Source of the DNA: Gentiana macrophylla
Taxonomy: Eukaryota > Streptophyta > Magnoliopsida > Gentianales > Gentianaceae
Reading direction: 5' to 3'
Assembly: GCA_026214975.1 (NCBI GenBank)
Contig: JAOBSW010001225.1
Location: 62,001 to 126,000 of the forward strand
Length of the DNA stretch: 64,000 nt
Positions 1 to 10,912 of this stretch are shown in pieces. The translations under genes were made by a program, and so were the position numbers. Below the pieces are notes generated by a model, which saw nothing but the letters and a program-made list of their open reading frames with translations, was not told the origin of the DNA and made no database searches. Numbering within the stretch: position 1 is the first letter of the stretch; every line of letters begins with the position of its first letter.

Positions 1-3000
1 TTTCATTTTTATCAATCCACATTTTAAATATATTGTATCTAAAATCATGTTTTTTTCATGTATTCAGGAAGGAATGCCCGATGATGTTCTGAGAACCCCC
101 GAAGACAGGGATTACGTAATTTCACTAGGGTTGCCGGCGGCGGATGTTACGGTAGCCTTCGTCAATTACCGGTCCCTCCCATCGTAAACACACCACCGGT
201 CCTTCCCGTCGTCGAAACACACCGCCCCGTGCCTTTGGTCATGCCATAAACGTGAGCGTCGAAATTGATGAAGAGGACGCTCGGCGTAGCCGATCGAGGC
301 GTCTGATTATGCATCTACCTCCGCGAACACCGCAAGGCGATGGCACTATAACCCTAAAATGTGCCAAGCACCGAGGCGATAATTACTCAAATCATCCAAT
401 AAGAGCTGGATAAAACTAACTCGGAGTTGAGTGTTGCGAAGACTCGCTTGAAAACCAACCAACCGAGTGAAGAGATGCAAATACTGAGCTTCAAAAGACT
501 AAATCCGAGCTAGGAGATGTGAAGGCTCAGTTAAGTGAAACGATGTGTGGGTTAGCTGAAGTTAAGACTGAGTTGGGATTTTTTTAGAGCTGATCATTCA
601 AAATTTGTCAAATAGGTGGAACTCAGTGCACTAGGCAAGTATGTATGAATTATCTTACACATACTGGATTTGTGGCCCGTATTTATATTGTTAAACACGA
701 ATCTGAATTATTAATAGTTGGTAATTTGTCATCCCAGTCCCAGACTCGCACAGAGCTACGAGTCTCTCAGGGTGGTTCTGCAATCCCACAAGCTAGCCAC
801 GAGACTGATACACCTCGAGGCCACGATCTGTAACCCGCCGAGAATCGGAAGAGGCTCGATCAACAAACACCTCCCATGCACCGCCAAGGCCGTTGGATTC
901 ACCACACCCGAGCACATTCGTTTTGATGGATGTTGCCTCCGATGATAGTCCGCCTCCGCAAGACTTCGACCCCGACGATCTAATAGGTAATTTGTATTAT
1001 TAACATATGTATTTTATTGTTTGTTATCGTTAATTGATGATCTCGATTATATTTGGTATAGATACTCCCGAAGCTACGACAGAGGCCGCTACTGACACCA
1101 GTCAGGCATCGGTTGTGGAGCCTGAGATCAATTATAGTAAGTTATTTGATTTTTCATTTTGAACCTAGAAATTACATTATGAAAAACTATCTAACTCGAA
1201 TCCCATATTGTTTATAGGAAGTTAATGTATATTGATTTTAGTGTTATTAACATTAAAAATCTTATTTTATTGCTGTCGTTAATTGATTATCTCGATTATA
1301 TTTGGTATAGACACTCCCGAGGCTACTGACGAAGCGAGTACCGCCACCACCAGGCATCGGTTGTGGAGCGTGGGATCGATTTTAGTAAGTTTGTAGATTT
1401 TTAATTTTGAAACTAGAAATCACATTGTGAAAAACTATCTAACTCGAATACCATATTGTTTATAGGAAGTTAATGTATATTGATTTTTGTATTATTAAAA
1501 TTAAAAATCTTATTTTTTTGCTGTCGTTAATTGATTGTCTCGATTATATTTGGTATAGACACTCCCGAGGCTACGACAGGGGCAGGTACCGCCACCATCC
1601 AGGCATCGGTTGTGGAGCGTGGGATCGATTTTAGTAAGTTTGTAGATTTTTAATTTTGAAACTAGAAATTACATTGTGAAAAACTATCTAACTCGAATCC
1701 CATATTGTTTATAGGAAGTTAGTGTATATTGATTTTTGTATTATTAACATTAAAAATCTTATTTTATTGCTATCGTTAATTGATTATCTCGATTATATTT
1801 GGTATAGACACTCCCGAGGCTACGACAGAGCCAGGTACCGCCACCAGCCAGGCATCGGTTGTGGAGCGTGGGATCGATTTTAGTAAGTTTGTAGATTTTT
1901 AATTTTGAAACTAGAAATTACATTGTAAAAAACTATCTACCTCGATAATGTATTGAATATTGTTTAGCTGTTGGTCCAACTGATATTCAATTGGGGAAAC
2001 GAAAGGCGGATGATGCAACTAACATAAGATTCAACCCGTCAAACCACTAACCAACCACGATATTTAACTGATGGGTCGCACATAGTCAGTCTTCCAGGTG
2101 CTACTAGATGGACAGCGTTGAAAAAATTTCCGCTAGAGTTGGAAAACAAATTGATCTCCTGGTACGAACAAGAAAATCCACCCCCAATAGAGATTCCCAC
2201 GGGCTACGCATTTGGATTCCAAATGGTAGATCGGGCGGACAAAGCGTGGATCAAACGTCTCCATGAGAAGTATAAAGAGTTAGACCGAGATGTATATTCT
2301 TGTGACTTCATTTTCATATACCTGAAATTTTCATATGTATGATTTCATTATCTCTAACTTCTTTTTGCATGCGTACAGCATATCGATGTGTTCTTGGACC
2401 TTATACGACACCAAATGGAAGCATATCCAGAATGCTTTGAACCGCATACGGCCATTGCCTTCTCTAGTTTCTCCTCATTTTGCGGCCAGGGTCATATAGA
2501 TCACGGAAAGACGCCTGACACAACGGAGATTCCAGATCATGCGATTCAGTGTGTCAAGAAATGGGATGAAAACACAGTGGTGTACATGCCCTGGGCCATA
2601 TATCCTGGTCACTGGGCTGCTGTTGAAGTGTCTATTCCCGACTGGAAGATTATAGTGTATGATTGTCTGGTGGGGGAAAACTATAAGGGGAGGGAATATG
2701 TGAAGGGTAATATAATAGCATTCGGTGTTGCGTTGAGGAGAGTGTTTGAGATGGATGCTCGTCTACGTAACCTCCCACAAATGCTTGATCCAGCGAAGCC
2801 TCCTATTGCGGTCAGAGTAGTTACGGCTGAACACGTACCACAAATGCCAATCCCGTAAGTGACTGTGGGGTATACACGGTCAATTTCATTGAGCATTTGA
2901 TGCACAATGAAGATTTTTCATTGATCAAAGCTGATAATATACTGTTATTAAGACATAAAATTAGTGTGCAGTTGTTTCATCAGTGCATATATCTTGAAAT

Positions 3001-3019
3001 ATGTAGGTATTTTTGTTGA
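1..3019 (+). pseudogene. Ulp1/C48-type cysteine protease gene of transposon type, 3' part, frameshifted
   Basis: The 5' end lies outside the window: at 68 an exon follows a pyrimidine-rich ttcag acceptor. About 420-590 reads as a heptad-rich coiled coil with stops. Small exons follow (to 985, then the tandem units at 1062-1882, then from 1968). The protease domain is split: one part ends at 2291, a GT-AG intron covers 2292-2378, and the second part begins at 2379 in frame (H-I-D-V-F-L-D). Catalytic features: His in Y-P-G-H-W about 2610-2625, Asp in V-Y-D-C about 2655, Cys in S-D-C-G-V-Y at 2858-2875. The Cys block is in another frame, so a one-base shift lies near 2840-2857; its frame runs to TGA at 3017-3019. 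Ulp1 domains of this kind are often captured in plant MULE-type transposons, and the repeat surroundings agree. No transposase for it is visible here. The class is well supported; a working product is unlikely. Confidence 0.72.
1013..1967 (+). repeat. Four tandem exon-plus-intron units of about 249 bp
   Basis: Four copies of a 74-75 bp exon (1062-1136, 1311-1384, 1559-1633, 1808-1882) each follow a ttggtatag acceptor and precede a gtaagt donor. Start-to-start spacing is 249, 248 and 249. The exon encodes a Thr/Ala/Ser-rich peptide with T-P-E-A-T near its start. Copy 2 is one base shorter, and copies 2-4 resemble each other more than copy 1. The array belongs to the Ulp1-type gene; each intact unit would add 25 residues. 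Confidence 0.85.
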
Positions 3020-3029
3020 ATGTATAAGC

Positions 3030-3378
3030 ACTTGTTGGTGTATAAGCACTTGGTGCTTGTAGATGTATTTTGTCCACGTATAGCGGTGTAATTTGTATAT
3101 TAGATGTTCGGAAGTCGTGTACGTCCAACATTTGAAATTTTGTTTGTTTTATCTCAACTTATGGCGTTGTAATATTTATATTATAAATTTTGTTTGCTTT
3201 TTATATTATACATTGATATCCCTGTTGTTTAAGTGGTGGTGAGTTATGACCGTCCAAAATGTGAAGAAATCGGCTATTTCGTTTATAAAATATACATAAT
3301 TATCGATCAACTAACAAATATATTTTGTTCGAAGTAAGAAGTAAAAACAAACAATTATTTTATAAAAAGAAAGATTGA
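3030..3378. repeat. Duplicated 3' flank of the Ulp1-type gene (copies at 3030-3378, 4257-4376, 6262-6554)
   Basis: The stretch beginning aagcacttggtg and ending in the A-rich acaaacaattatttt recurs almost entire at 6262-6554 and partly at 4257-4376. The copies differ by scattered substitutions and small gaps. Part of this stretch overlaps the 3' end of the minus-strand PF20167-type copy at 3360. The arrangement shows local segmental duplication of the 3' region shared by the Ulp1-type and PF20167-type genes. Confidence 0.8.
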
Positions 3379-3923
3379 TGGTGCTTTGACTTACACACGG
3401 GGCTTACAGACACAAACGATTTCAGCTCATTGCTCGGTTGAACAGTGTGTACGGTACCATACACGCTCTCAATCCATTCCAAAATAACACGCAGCCATTC
3501 GTTAGGAAATTGACGCCTTTCAATCAGACGTTGGAATGCCTCAATGTTTGCATTGGTAAAGTATGAGTGATTGTATGCTTCAACTCCAGATACACGATAG
3601 TAGCGATTGATCCAATCCGGAGTAAAGCAAACATCTACTCCACGTAATTTGAACACCCCTGATGCTGGTATGATATCGTCCGACGCATTAATTTTTGACC
3701 TGACAAGTGTGTAGAATTCATGAACAATTGATCGATTCATAGTCGAGGTCGGTGCGGGACTACTTGTGCGGCGCTCCGACGAAATTCTGCGTAAGAGACT
3801 AAATTTAGACGGAAGGTTTCCATTTAGACGGATCCGTCTAAATTTAGACGGAATCCCTCCTAATTTAGACGGAATCCAATTAATGCTTCTTTTGACTAGC
3901 CATGTTGTCCAGTCTGAAGACAA
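3360..3923 (-). pseudogene. PF20167-type plant transposon protein, truncated copy 1
   Basis: A 187-codon minus-strand frame. Residues from about 62 on show the family signature: N-R-S-I-V-H-E-F-Y, then K-L-R-G-V-D-V-C-F and I-N-R-Y-Y, then E-W-I-E-S-V-Y-G-T-V-H. It closely matches the copy at 4717-5238, but ends early after the V-H-T-V-Q segment and lacks the downstream L-I-T-A-L block. Its first ~60 residues are not protein-like: they are read through the GTCTAAATTTAGAC array at 3771-3890, which has replaced the true N-terminal part after a deletion. The family is known from plant retrotransposons and MULE-like elements, without an established biochemical function. Confidence 0.65.
3771..3890. 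repeat. Palindromic motif array, GTCTAAATTTAGAC type
   Basis: Several copies of CTAAATTTAGACGG and half-sites (ATTTAGACGG, CCGTCTAAAT) lie within 120 bp in both orientations. The central copy GTCTAAATTTAGAC is a perfect palindrome. A very similar block recurs at about 6820-6890, including the flank ggaatccaattaatgcttc. Confidence 0.85.
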
Positions 3924-3985
3924 GACTTGACACAGTACCTATGTTGTCCAGTCTGAAGACAAGACTTGACACTGTACCTATGTTT
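3903..3985. repeat. Tandem 40-bp repeat, two copies
   Basis: Two head-to-tail copies of a unit with gtccagtctgaagacaagac and ctgtacctatg. Single copies recur at about 6185-6215 and 6903-6946, each next to the attaatgcttcttttgacta flank. It is part of the noncoding end sequence of the duplicated element cluster. Confidence 0.8.
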
Positions 3986-4650
3986 TCGAGTTGCCATTTT
4001 ATGTTCAAATAAACTACATTAAAAAAGTGCTTTGACGACAGATTTATTTTATCGAAAGATGAAGCTAAAACAAAACCCTACTTGAGGGGTTAAACCTCCA
4101 TTATTGAAAGCTTAAATGAAGAAGAATGGGGAGATGAAAGGTTACATAGCTAGTTAGGTGAGAAGTTATTTTTAAAGTTTATTGTCTTGTTTTTGGGTAG
4201 AGGAATCAATTTCATTACATGAATTAATCGAGGAATCAATTGATTACATAGCCATCAATCCGGTTATTTTGTTTATAAAATATACATAATTATCAATTAA
4301 TCAACTGAGAAACATATTTTGTTCGAAGTAAGAAGTAACAACAAACAATTATTTTATAAAAAGAAAGATTGATTGTACATAAGTTAAAAAATCAAGTCCG
4401 ATTGCTTAAGTTAAAAAACAAGTCCGATTGCTCGTCGAAGATCATCCATTACAATTGTTAGAAGAAAGAAACAATAAACAAGAAATCATACAACAAAAAT
4501 CTGCAAATTTAACACAGGAAGTGTATTAATGGTGGAGTATATCCTCATTCTCCTCACATGTGATCAGGACACCACTAGCTACAGACTAGCGACAAAGCAT
4601 TAATTTATATTGTTTTAATAAAACATCTTCTTAATGAGAGGAAACATACA
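3986..4650. other. No gene seen; AT-rich spacer with a partial flank repeat
   Basis: The stretch contains only the partial repeat copy at 4257-4376 and AT-rich sequence with many stops on both strands. It separates the two minus-strand PF20167-type copies. Confidence 0.6.
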
Positions 4651-4716
4651 TATTATCATAATACGGTTTGGTAAAAATGAACACAATTTAAGAAAAGACG
4701 GACTCGACATAGTCCA

Positions 4717-5685
4717 TTAGCCGAACCCAAGTTGAAATGTTGGCTCCGAAACAAACCAAGGGTGGTCACTAAAGATGATAGGGGAGGTTTCCTGATCAAT
4801 GTCATCATTGTCATACTCTGGTACGTGAAACTCTCTTGCGAGAGCCGTGATAAGAAATGGATAATGTAGATAACCATCACCAGCCATGCTAAGCGATATG
4901 TTACCAATCCTGTCAACGATGTCACATCCAAAATCAACTTCACGATTCAAAACTGCGTACAAAAAAGTTTTCAGGTCATTGGTCGGTTGAACAGTGTGTA
5001 CGGTACCATAAACGCTACTAGCAATCCATTCGAACATAACACGCAGCCATTCGTTAGGATATTGACGTCTCTCAATTTGACGTTGGAATGCCTCAACGTT
5101 GTATGGGTTGTAGTATGAGAGATTGTATGTTTCGACTCCAGGTACACGATAGTAGCGATTGATCCAATCCGAAGTAAAACAGACATCTACTCCACGTAAT
5201 TTGTACACCCCTGATACTGGTATTGTATCGTGAGACACATTAATTTTTTACCTGACAAGTGTGTAGAATTCACGAACAATTGATCGATTCATAGTCGAGG
5301 TCGGTGCGGGACTACGTGCGAGGCGCTCTGACGAAATTCTACGTAAGAGACTCTTCAGATTGGTAGGTAGACTCTCTCATTCAATTCTCCTCTCTCCGAC
5401 AACAGCTTTATCTTGGAAGTGCCAAATCCAATTGTGACGCTCATGGACTGTTGTGAACCGATTTAGCAGTGTATCCTCATCATAAAAGTGAGTTATAGCG
5501 TGCTGTCTCACAGGCCGATGATGATGCCATTCCGGGATAATTTCATTTTCGGGATTAAAAATCTGAATGTTAGTAGGAGGGAAATCCGAGTCAAACATTG
5601 TGGCTAAGGCAGAGTAAAAGTGAGGGTTATGCATAGGTAGTGTAAAATTCATAGTATATATAGAGTTATCGATGTAAGAGGTCAT
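4717..5685 (-). pseudogene. PF20167-type plant transposon protein, copy 2 (most complete of this cluster)
   Basis: Two frames make one decayed gene. The upstream frame (5377-5685) carries the N-terminal region with D-E-D-T-L-L-N-R-F and G-E-R-R, matching by position the plus-strand copy at 7269. The downstream frame (4717-5238) carries the core: K-L-R-G-V-D-V-C-F, D-W-I-N-R-Y-Y, P-N-E-W-L-R-V, V-Y-G-T-V-H-T-V-Q, then P-F-L-I-T-A-L-A-R and an acidic tail. The I-V-R-E-F-Y block lies between the frames (about 5240-5300), so at least one frameshift and one stop separate them. A TATA-like ctatatata (minus strand, 5654-5663) sits close to the first ATG, so translation may start further in. A GTCCAAATTTTGGAC array lies just upstream at 5715-6105. 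Function unknown. Confidence 0.65.
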
Positions 5686-5714
5686 GGTCAGGTCTTGTCA
5701 ATCAATCAATGTTC

Positions 5715-6105
5715 CTGTTGAATTTTGGACGGATTCCGTCCTTTTTGGTCAGTAAGTGAATTCGGACGGTTTCTATACTTTCAATCAATCAATGTTCCTG
5801 TTGAATTGTCATGGTGTCGACGATATTTTTGAAAAAAGTGAAATGAAGGTGTAGTCAATGTCAAATCATAAAGTAATATCTACAGAATTCAACAAGAACA
5901 TTGATTGATTCAAGGAACGGAATCCGTCCGAATTCACTTATTGACCAAAAATGAAAGAATCCGTCCAAATTTTGGACGGACTTCGTCCAAAATCCAATAG
6001 GAACATCGATTGATTGAAAGTACAGAAACCGTCTGAATTCACTCACTGACCAAAAAGGATGGAATCCGTCCAAATTTTGGACGGTTTCCGTCCAAAATTC
6101 AATAA
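5715..6105. repeat. Palindromic motif array, GTCCAAATTTTGGAC type
   Basis: Repeated CCGTCCAAATTTTGGACGG-type palindromes, with half-sites such as ATTCCGTCC, GGACGGTTTC and CCGTCCGAATTC. The block aatcaatcaatgttcctgttgaatt and its inverse frame the copies, so parts are inverted duplicates. The array lies immediately upstream of the minus-strand PF20167-type gene at 5685. Confidence 0.85.
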
Positions 6106-6261
6106 GAACATAGGTACAGTGACATAATAAGGATGTCATATGTGGTCACTGCCGTAAAAAATTAATGCTTCTTTTGACTAGCCATGGTGTCCAGTCGGAA
6201 GACAAGACTTGACATCAGATCGGCGATATATTTTTGAAAAAAGTGAAATCAAAGTGTAGCC

Positions 6262-6554
6262 AATGTCAAAACATAAGCACTTGGTGGTTGTAGATATATT
6301 TTGTCAACGTATAGAGGTGCAATTTGTTTATTAGATATTATGGCGTTGTAATATTTATACTATAAATCTTGTTTGCTTCTTATATTATAAATTTATATAC
6401 ATGCTGTTTAAGTGGTGGTGAGTGATGACCGTCCAAAATTCGAAGAATTCGGTTATTTCGTTTATTAAATATACGTAATTATCGATCAACTGACAAATAT
6501 ATTTTGTTCGAAGTAAGAAGTAAAAACAAACAATTATTTTAGAAAAAGAAAGAC
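6262..6554. repeat. Second long copy of the 3030-3378 flank repeat
   Basis: From aagcacttggtggttg to aacaattatttta it follows 3030-3378 with scattered differences, showing duplication of about 3.2 kb. Confidence 0.8.
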
Positions 6555-6639
6555 ATATGTATTTGTAAGGAGATTATGACTAAATAATTTGTACAGTGTC
6601 CAAATGAGGATGTCATGTGTGGTCGCTATAGGTATGACA

Positions 6640-6960
6640 CATAGGTACAGTGTCCGTCCAAAATTCTGTCCAAATTGTGACGTAATGCTGAATTTTTTGA
6701 ACGTAATCCGTCTAAATAGAAACGTTTCCGTCTTAATTTAGACGGGAATAGTGGTCAAAATGAGGATGTCACGTGACCCCACTGTACCACTATTCCCGTC
6801 TAAATAAGGACAGAAAGGTTTTCATTTAGACGGATCCGTCTAAATTTAGACGGAATCCCTCCTAATTTAGACGGAATCCAATTAATGCTTCTTTTGACTA
6901 GCCATGTTGTCCAGTCTGAAGACAAGACTTGACACTGTACCTATGTGTCCTACCTATATG
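6640..6960. repeat. Mixed motif array and duplicated terminal sequence
   Basis: Holds GTCCAAATT and CTAAATTTAGACGG motifs, the flank ggaatccaattaatgcttc, and another copy of the 40-bp gtccagtctgaagacaag unit. The box cataggtacagtg and its reverse complement cactgtacctatg occur several times between 6110 and 7040. This is noncoding element end material. Confidence 0.7.
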
Positions 6961-7078
6961 CCATGTGTGGACACTATCGGTGGGTCCCACACTTCAAGTG
7001 GTTGTGAGTTATGCATTTAGGCAGGCCACATAGGTACGGTGTCACTATAGACGGGCCCCACACGTCAAATGGTGATGA

Positions 7079-7200
7079 GTTATGACCGTCCAAATTGGAC
7101 GATTCCGTCCAAATATTGGACGCTTCCGTGCAAATGTGCATGAGTCATAATTCCCACCGACCTTCTCAATCAATGTTTCTTTTGGAAAAAATCTATATAG
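7079..7200 (+). promoter_or_regulatory. Putative promoter: GTCCAAATTGGAC motifs plus TATA box
   Basis: Three spaced GTCCAAAT/ATTGGAC motifs at 7085-7130 precede ctatatag (7193-7200). The PF20167-type coding frame starts about 70 bp further on. The order motif array, TATA, PF20167-type gene repeats elsewhere in the window. Confidence 0.5.
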
Positions 7201-7268
7201 TGACAAATCCTTTAACAACCATTCATCCCTCTCATTTCTCATTTATTTTACTCATATAATATCTTCTA

Positions 7269-8056
7269 GTGTTCCTTTCAATAGTTAACCCACATGCTCC
7301 TGTGTTCATTTCCAATGACGAAATTGATTTGTCGTTGGACGAGCAGTCTCTCATAAGCCGTTTCACAATAGAAGAGAAGAGGCGTGAGTACGTGACTAAC
7401 TGGATGGCAAGAGATGTCATTACAGAGAGGCGATTGAACATGGAGAGTCTTCCTAGTTTGATCGGCAACTTGTTCCGAGATAACGGTTGGCATGGTGTCC
7501 CCCAAAGGCCATTAAGCTTTCATCACGTGAATCGGTCTATTGTGCATGAATTCTACGCATGTGTAGCTACGACAGAGCTCAATGAACGGTGCGTCAGAGT
7601 GCGAGGCATTCCTGTCGTTTTGAATAATACATGGATCAACGACGAGTATGCCATTCCAAAATATCCTCAGGGTTTGGATTTCTTTCTATTTCCGGATGTT
7701 CCTGAATTACTACAGCGTGACATGCTGTTTTGTTTAGGGAGATGCATCTGTGGGAACATGTGAGGCGTACCCGCCCTTCACCCTGGTCCTGGTGCGGTCC
7801 ATTCCTTCCTTTCTTGATTATGCTCCTTGCCACCAATATGTATGGCACGCTGAACTACACCGCACCGACATTTGATTTGTACGCACTTGCGTACGCATCT
7901 ATTACATCATACTTTGACGTCGAGAGTATATTCTCTCCAGGATTCGGATGAGATAGCAAAGGGCAGCGCGTGCGAAGGATATATATTTTTCCGTATCTCA
8001 TCACAAATGGCTATGTGCGTGAGGTCCCGCCGAAGTGCCGGAATATGTCAAGATGA
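7269..8056 (+). pseudogene. PF20167-type plant transposon protein, plus-strand copy
   Basis: Frame 7269-7763 contains D-E-Q-S-L-I-S-R-F, then V-N-R-S-I-V-H-E-F-Y, V-R-V-R-G-I-P-V and W-I-N-D-E-Y-A. The reading moves to the frame of 7730-7951 (M-Y-G-T-L-N-Y-T-A-P-T, equivalent to V-Y-G-T-V-H-T-V-Q in the minus-strand copies), then to a third frame near 7950 with I-F-P-Y-L-I-T-N-G-Y-V ending at TGA 8054-8056. Two frameshifts are needed for the full domain. No in-frame ATG exists at the start (the frame opens at GTG 7269); cttctag just before it could be a splice acceptor, so an upstream noncoding exon is possible. It has diverged strongly from the two minus-strand neighbours. Confidence 0.6.
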
Positions 8057-8312
8057 TGTGACATACGGTCATGATGAGCGTTATCACCTACGAAACTTTT
8101 AATCAAGATGACTTTTAAGGTTTATTTTTCACGTGCAAGTTATTTTCTTTTAACAATGAAGAAAGTTGTAGACTTTGTTGAAGTTGCATATGTTGCTTTA
8201 TGATTTCAGTTTTTATTTTTAGTCTCTAGACTTCATGATCACATTATTTTTCTTTCTCCTCGTAATTAAAGATAATGGATTTTGCTTTTAGAAATCATCT
8301 CTGGGCTTCTAT
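8057..8312. other. No gene seen
   Basis: T-rich spacer between the PF20167-type copy and the solo LTR, with no long frame or clear repeat. Confidence 0.5.
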
Positions 8313-8612
8313 AGTTCTGATAACGGTCATTTTGTGCCCGTTATTCTATGATCTTTATCCCCGATTCTAGTTTAAAGGAGCTATAATAGATTAATAATAA
8401 GTCGTAATACGCTTAAGTTACATATGCCGAGAGTTACGACTCGTTATTATGTATTTGGAGGTTTTATTATATTATTTGATGTTACAGACTGTATTTCATG
8501 CTATATTTGTAGTAACTCATTGGGGAGCGCAAGGATGGACTTCGGAGAAGCTTTAATGGATTGCAGACAAGTTCAGGAAGCCCAGTGCATAAAAAGACAG
8601 AAGCCCAGAAGC

Positions 8613-8763
8613 ATATAAGGCTCGGTCGACCGAGCCTATGCATTCGGTCGACCGAGTGGGCCTGAAGCCCAGCAGCAGTCCGGCACATTGTTTGAGGCGG
8701 TTAGGGTTCAGTAGTGTCGGTTTTTAAGTCGGTTTTCTTAAGTCGGCTGTAGCTCTATATAAA
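8613..8763 (+). promoter_or_regulatory. Solo-LTR U3 promoter with TCGGTCGACCGA motifs and TATA box
   Basis: Two copies of GGTCGACCGAG, extended to the palindrome TCGGTCGACCGA, lie at 8613-8655. Three AAGTCGG boxes and ctctatataaac (TATA, 8754-8763) follow. Further CGGTCGACCGA-type copies are found in the other arm at 28060-28120. Confidence 0.65.
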
Positions 8764-8882
8764 CACAAGTCTTTGTATTTTTTAGAACACACATTTTCTA
8801 CACCAATATCAATTCATATTTACATATAAGCAAAGAAGGATTCGTTAGGCTTGTGGAGGAGCTGGGGGTGCAATCATGTAAG

Positions 8883-10873
8883 TGACGGACCTTTTCTAGG
8901 CTATATAGATCCTAACCGGCAGTGTACCGGGTCAAACTGTAGTGCTAGTGTGGTGAGTCAGAGTGTCGAATCCTCAGGAAACATGGTAATTCTTCTAAGT
9001 GTGGTTAAACACCAAAGAGTGTTATTAACTCGATCTAAACCGCAATTTTATCACATGATTACTACTATTCTAATGAACATAAAATAAATGCGTAATTTAA
9101 AAGTTATTCTAATATAATATATATAGATATATAAATATATATAAATGTACATGGATTGCAAAATATATATATAGATATAAATATATAGATACCAATATAT
9201 TATTAGAGAACTAGCCAAAGTTTATATAATTGATTTATACGATCTTTTTCAGTAAACGGAATGTGCTCGGTCTTTCCCTTTTATATTAGGTCCAATTGAG
9301 TAAATGAAACGGTGTACTCTTGAGGTTGACAATTCCTCCTCACACGAGCGTATGAAATTGTCATATGTCATTGTCATCGATTTAATCTCCACAACCGCCC
9401 CATGCTAATCTCGTTAGTTCAACAGCAGTGCAGTACAAATCTACCCGGATAAAAGAGGTTATTCCGTTTGTCAAACGGCCAATGTTATTCAAAAGGCTCC
9501 GGTTGTCAGGCGGATCGATTTAACTTTCCGGTGTTAGTTTCAATTAAACCGTTGATTTTAACATTATTACGATCTTGAGCACAAATTTAATAAGATTAAT
9601 CTTTCCCAAGACAAATCGCCTCGGTAGGAAATAGGATTCCGTTGTCACGCTTTTACATACGGCCAATTTTACCCTCCGGTTTTTCTATCTTTTATCTCAT
9701 ATCCTAACTTCTCTCGGTCGGGTTCATCGTTAGGTTATATGTTGCGATTCATCTTGGTTAATTACGTCAATCCAAATATTATCAATACGTTACAAAATAG
9801 AAAAAGATTCAATTAACTCAATTTTAGTAAATTTTAATTAGACAGCATTTCTTTACCGAAAAGATCGAAATAAAATGATTACATAACTTTGGCTAGTTAT
9901 TAGATTTAGCCTAAAAACATTATAACAACTAAAAAGATAAAAACAAACATAACTTTAGAAATTTACCCGATTACAAATGCTGAATCAGAGTCGTATTCTT
10001 CCGGATATTACAACGACTTCAACAACACCGAACTTCCGATAATTTCCCGAGCATTACAACAGTACTACGATATTATTATTTTTGGCATAAGGCCTATTTA
10101 CAAACTACTAATTAAAAAGATATAGAGAATATATATAGGATATTGTATATATATATTGGTACATCGATTCTGTTTGCAACTGATCTCCTATATATAGAAA
10201 TTATTCCAAGGCCGGACCGGGCCGGTAGTAGGCCGGACTGGGCCGGTGTAATGATTAACTCCACCTCCTTGATTAATCAGCATGTGCGAGGAGATATAAT
10301 TATAATTATAATTATATATAACTTATAAAATTCATATCTCGAGTTCTGGATCTCCAAAAATCATGATTCAAGAGGCATCGGAAAGCTCTCGGGAAAATCT
10401 ACAACTTTCGTGAAGGACTCTTCTTCAGATGATGTCGTTTTGATGAGCCATTCGTTTATCGAAGATGTTTCTCGATTACCACTAAATCAAATCGATTAGC
10501 CACTTGACCACTTCGATTGACCACTTGACCACTTAAGCAATTCGATTGACCATTTAAGCTCATGACATTCTCTAAATCCTTCCAAAGATATGTTTATACT
10601 TTAAAATGTCGATTCTCGGGGTCTTGGCTTATATATCTGCAATAAAATACTACAAATACCCACGTAAATCTGACACGACACTCCGATTTACTAAAATCGG
10701 TACAAAATGATAACTTTTTACTATTATTACTAAGTTTTATTACTAACTATATTAAATTATAAAGATTAAACATTTCATATCATTCATATCATAATTTCAT
10801 ATATTTTATATAGAATTCGTTGATAAAATATAATAATATAACGTATATTTAATCATATAAAAGTAGTATATCA
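8883..10873 (-). repeat. Athila-like LTR 1 (3' LTR in element orientation)
   Basis: 1991 bp, beginning TGACGGACC and ending GTATATCA. It is nearly identical to the copies at 23196 and 25762. Differences are mostly small indels at C/G-rich places, for example in the cgccccatgctaatctcg region. It is very AT-rich apart from the GGCCGGACCGG block. Confidence 0.95.
10187..10247 (-). promoter_or_regulatory. Athila-like LTR promoter: GGCCGGACCGG motifs next to TATA
   Basis: On the minus strand two CCGG(A/C)CC(G/A)G blocks (10210-10247) are followed about 12 bp later by ctatatatagg (10187-10198). The same block lies in LTR 2 and LTR 3. The motif is shared with the internal promoters at 13753-13790 and 16025-16080. 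Confidence 0.65.
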
Positions 10874-10912
10874 ACTACTCCCCACTTAGCTTTTGATCGT
10901 CATCGAGCAAAA
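10874..10912 (-). other. Polypurine tract with adjacent small hairpin (PPT 1)
   Basis: On the minus strand AAGTGGGGAGTAGT directly abuts the LTR end, as expected for the plus-strand primer of reverse transcription. Just upstream lies a small imperfect inverted repeat around TCGATGACGA. A similar unit occurs at 12459-12500. Confidence 0.8.

Noticed and set aside
3771..3890. Possible CRISPR-like array (regular palindromes)
   Set aside because: Plant nuclear context, irregular spacing, no constant-length spacers.
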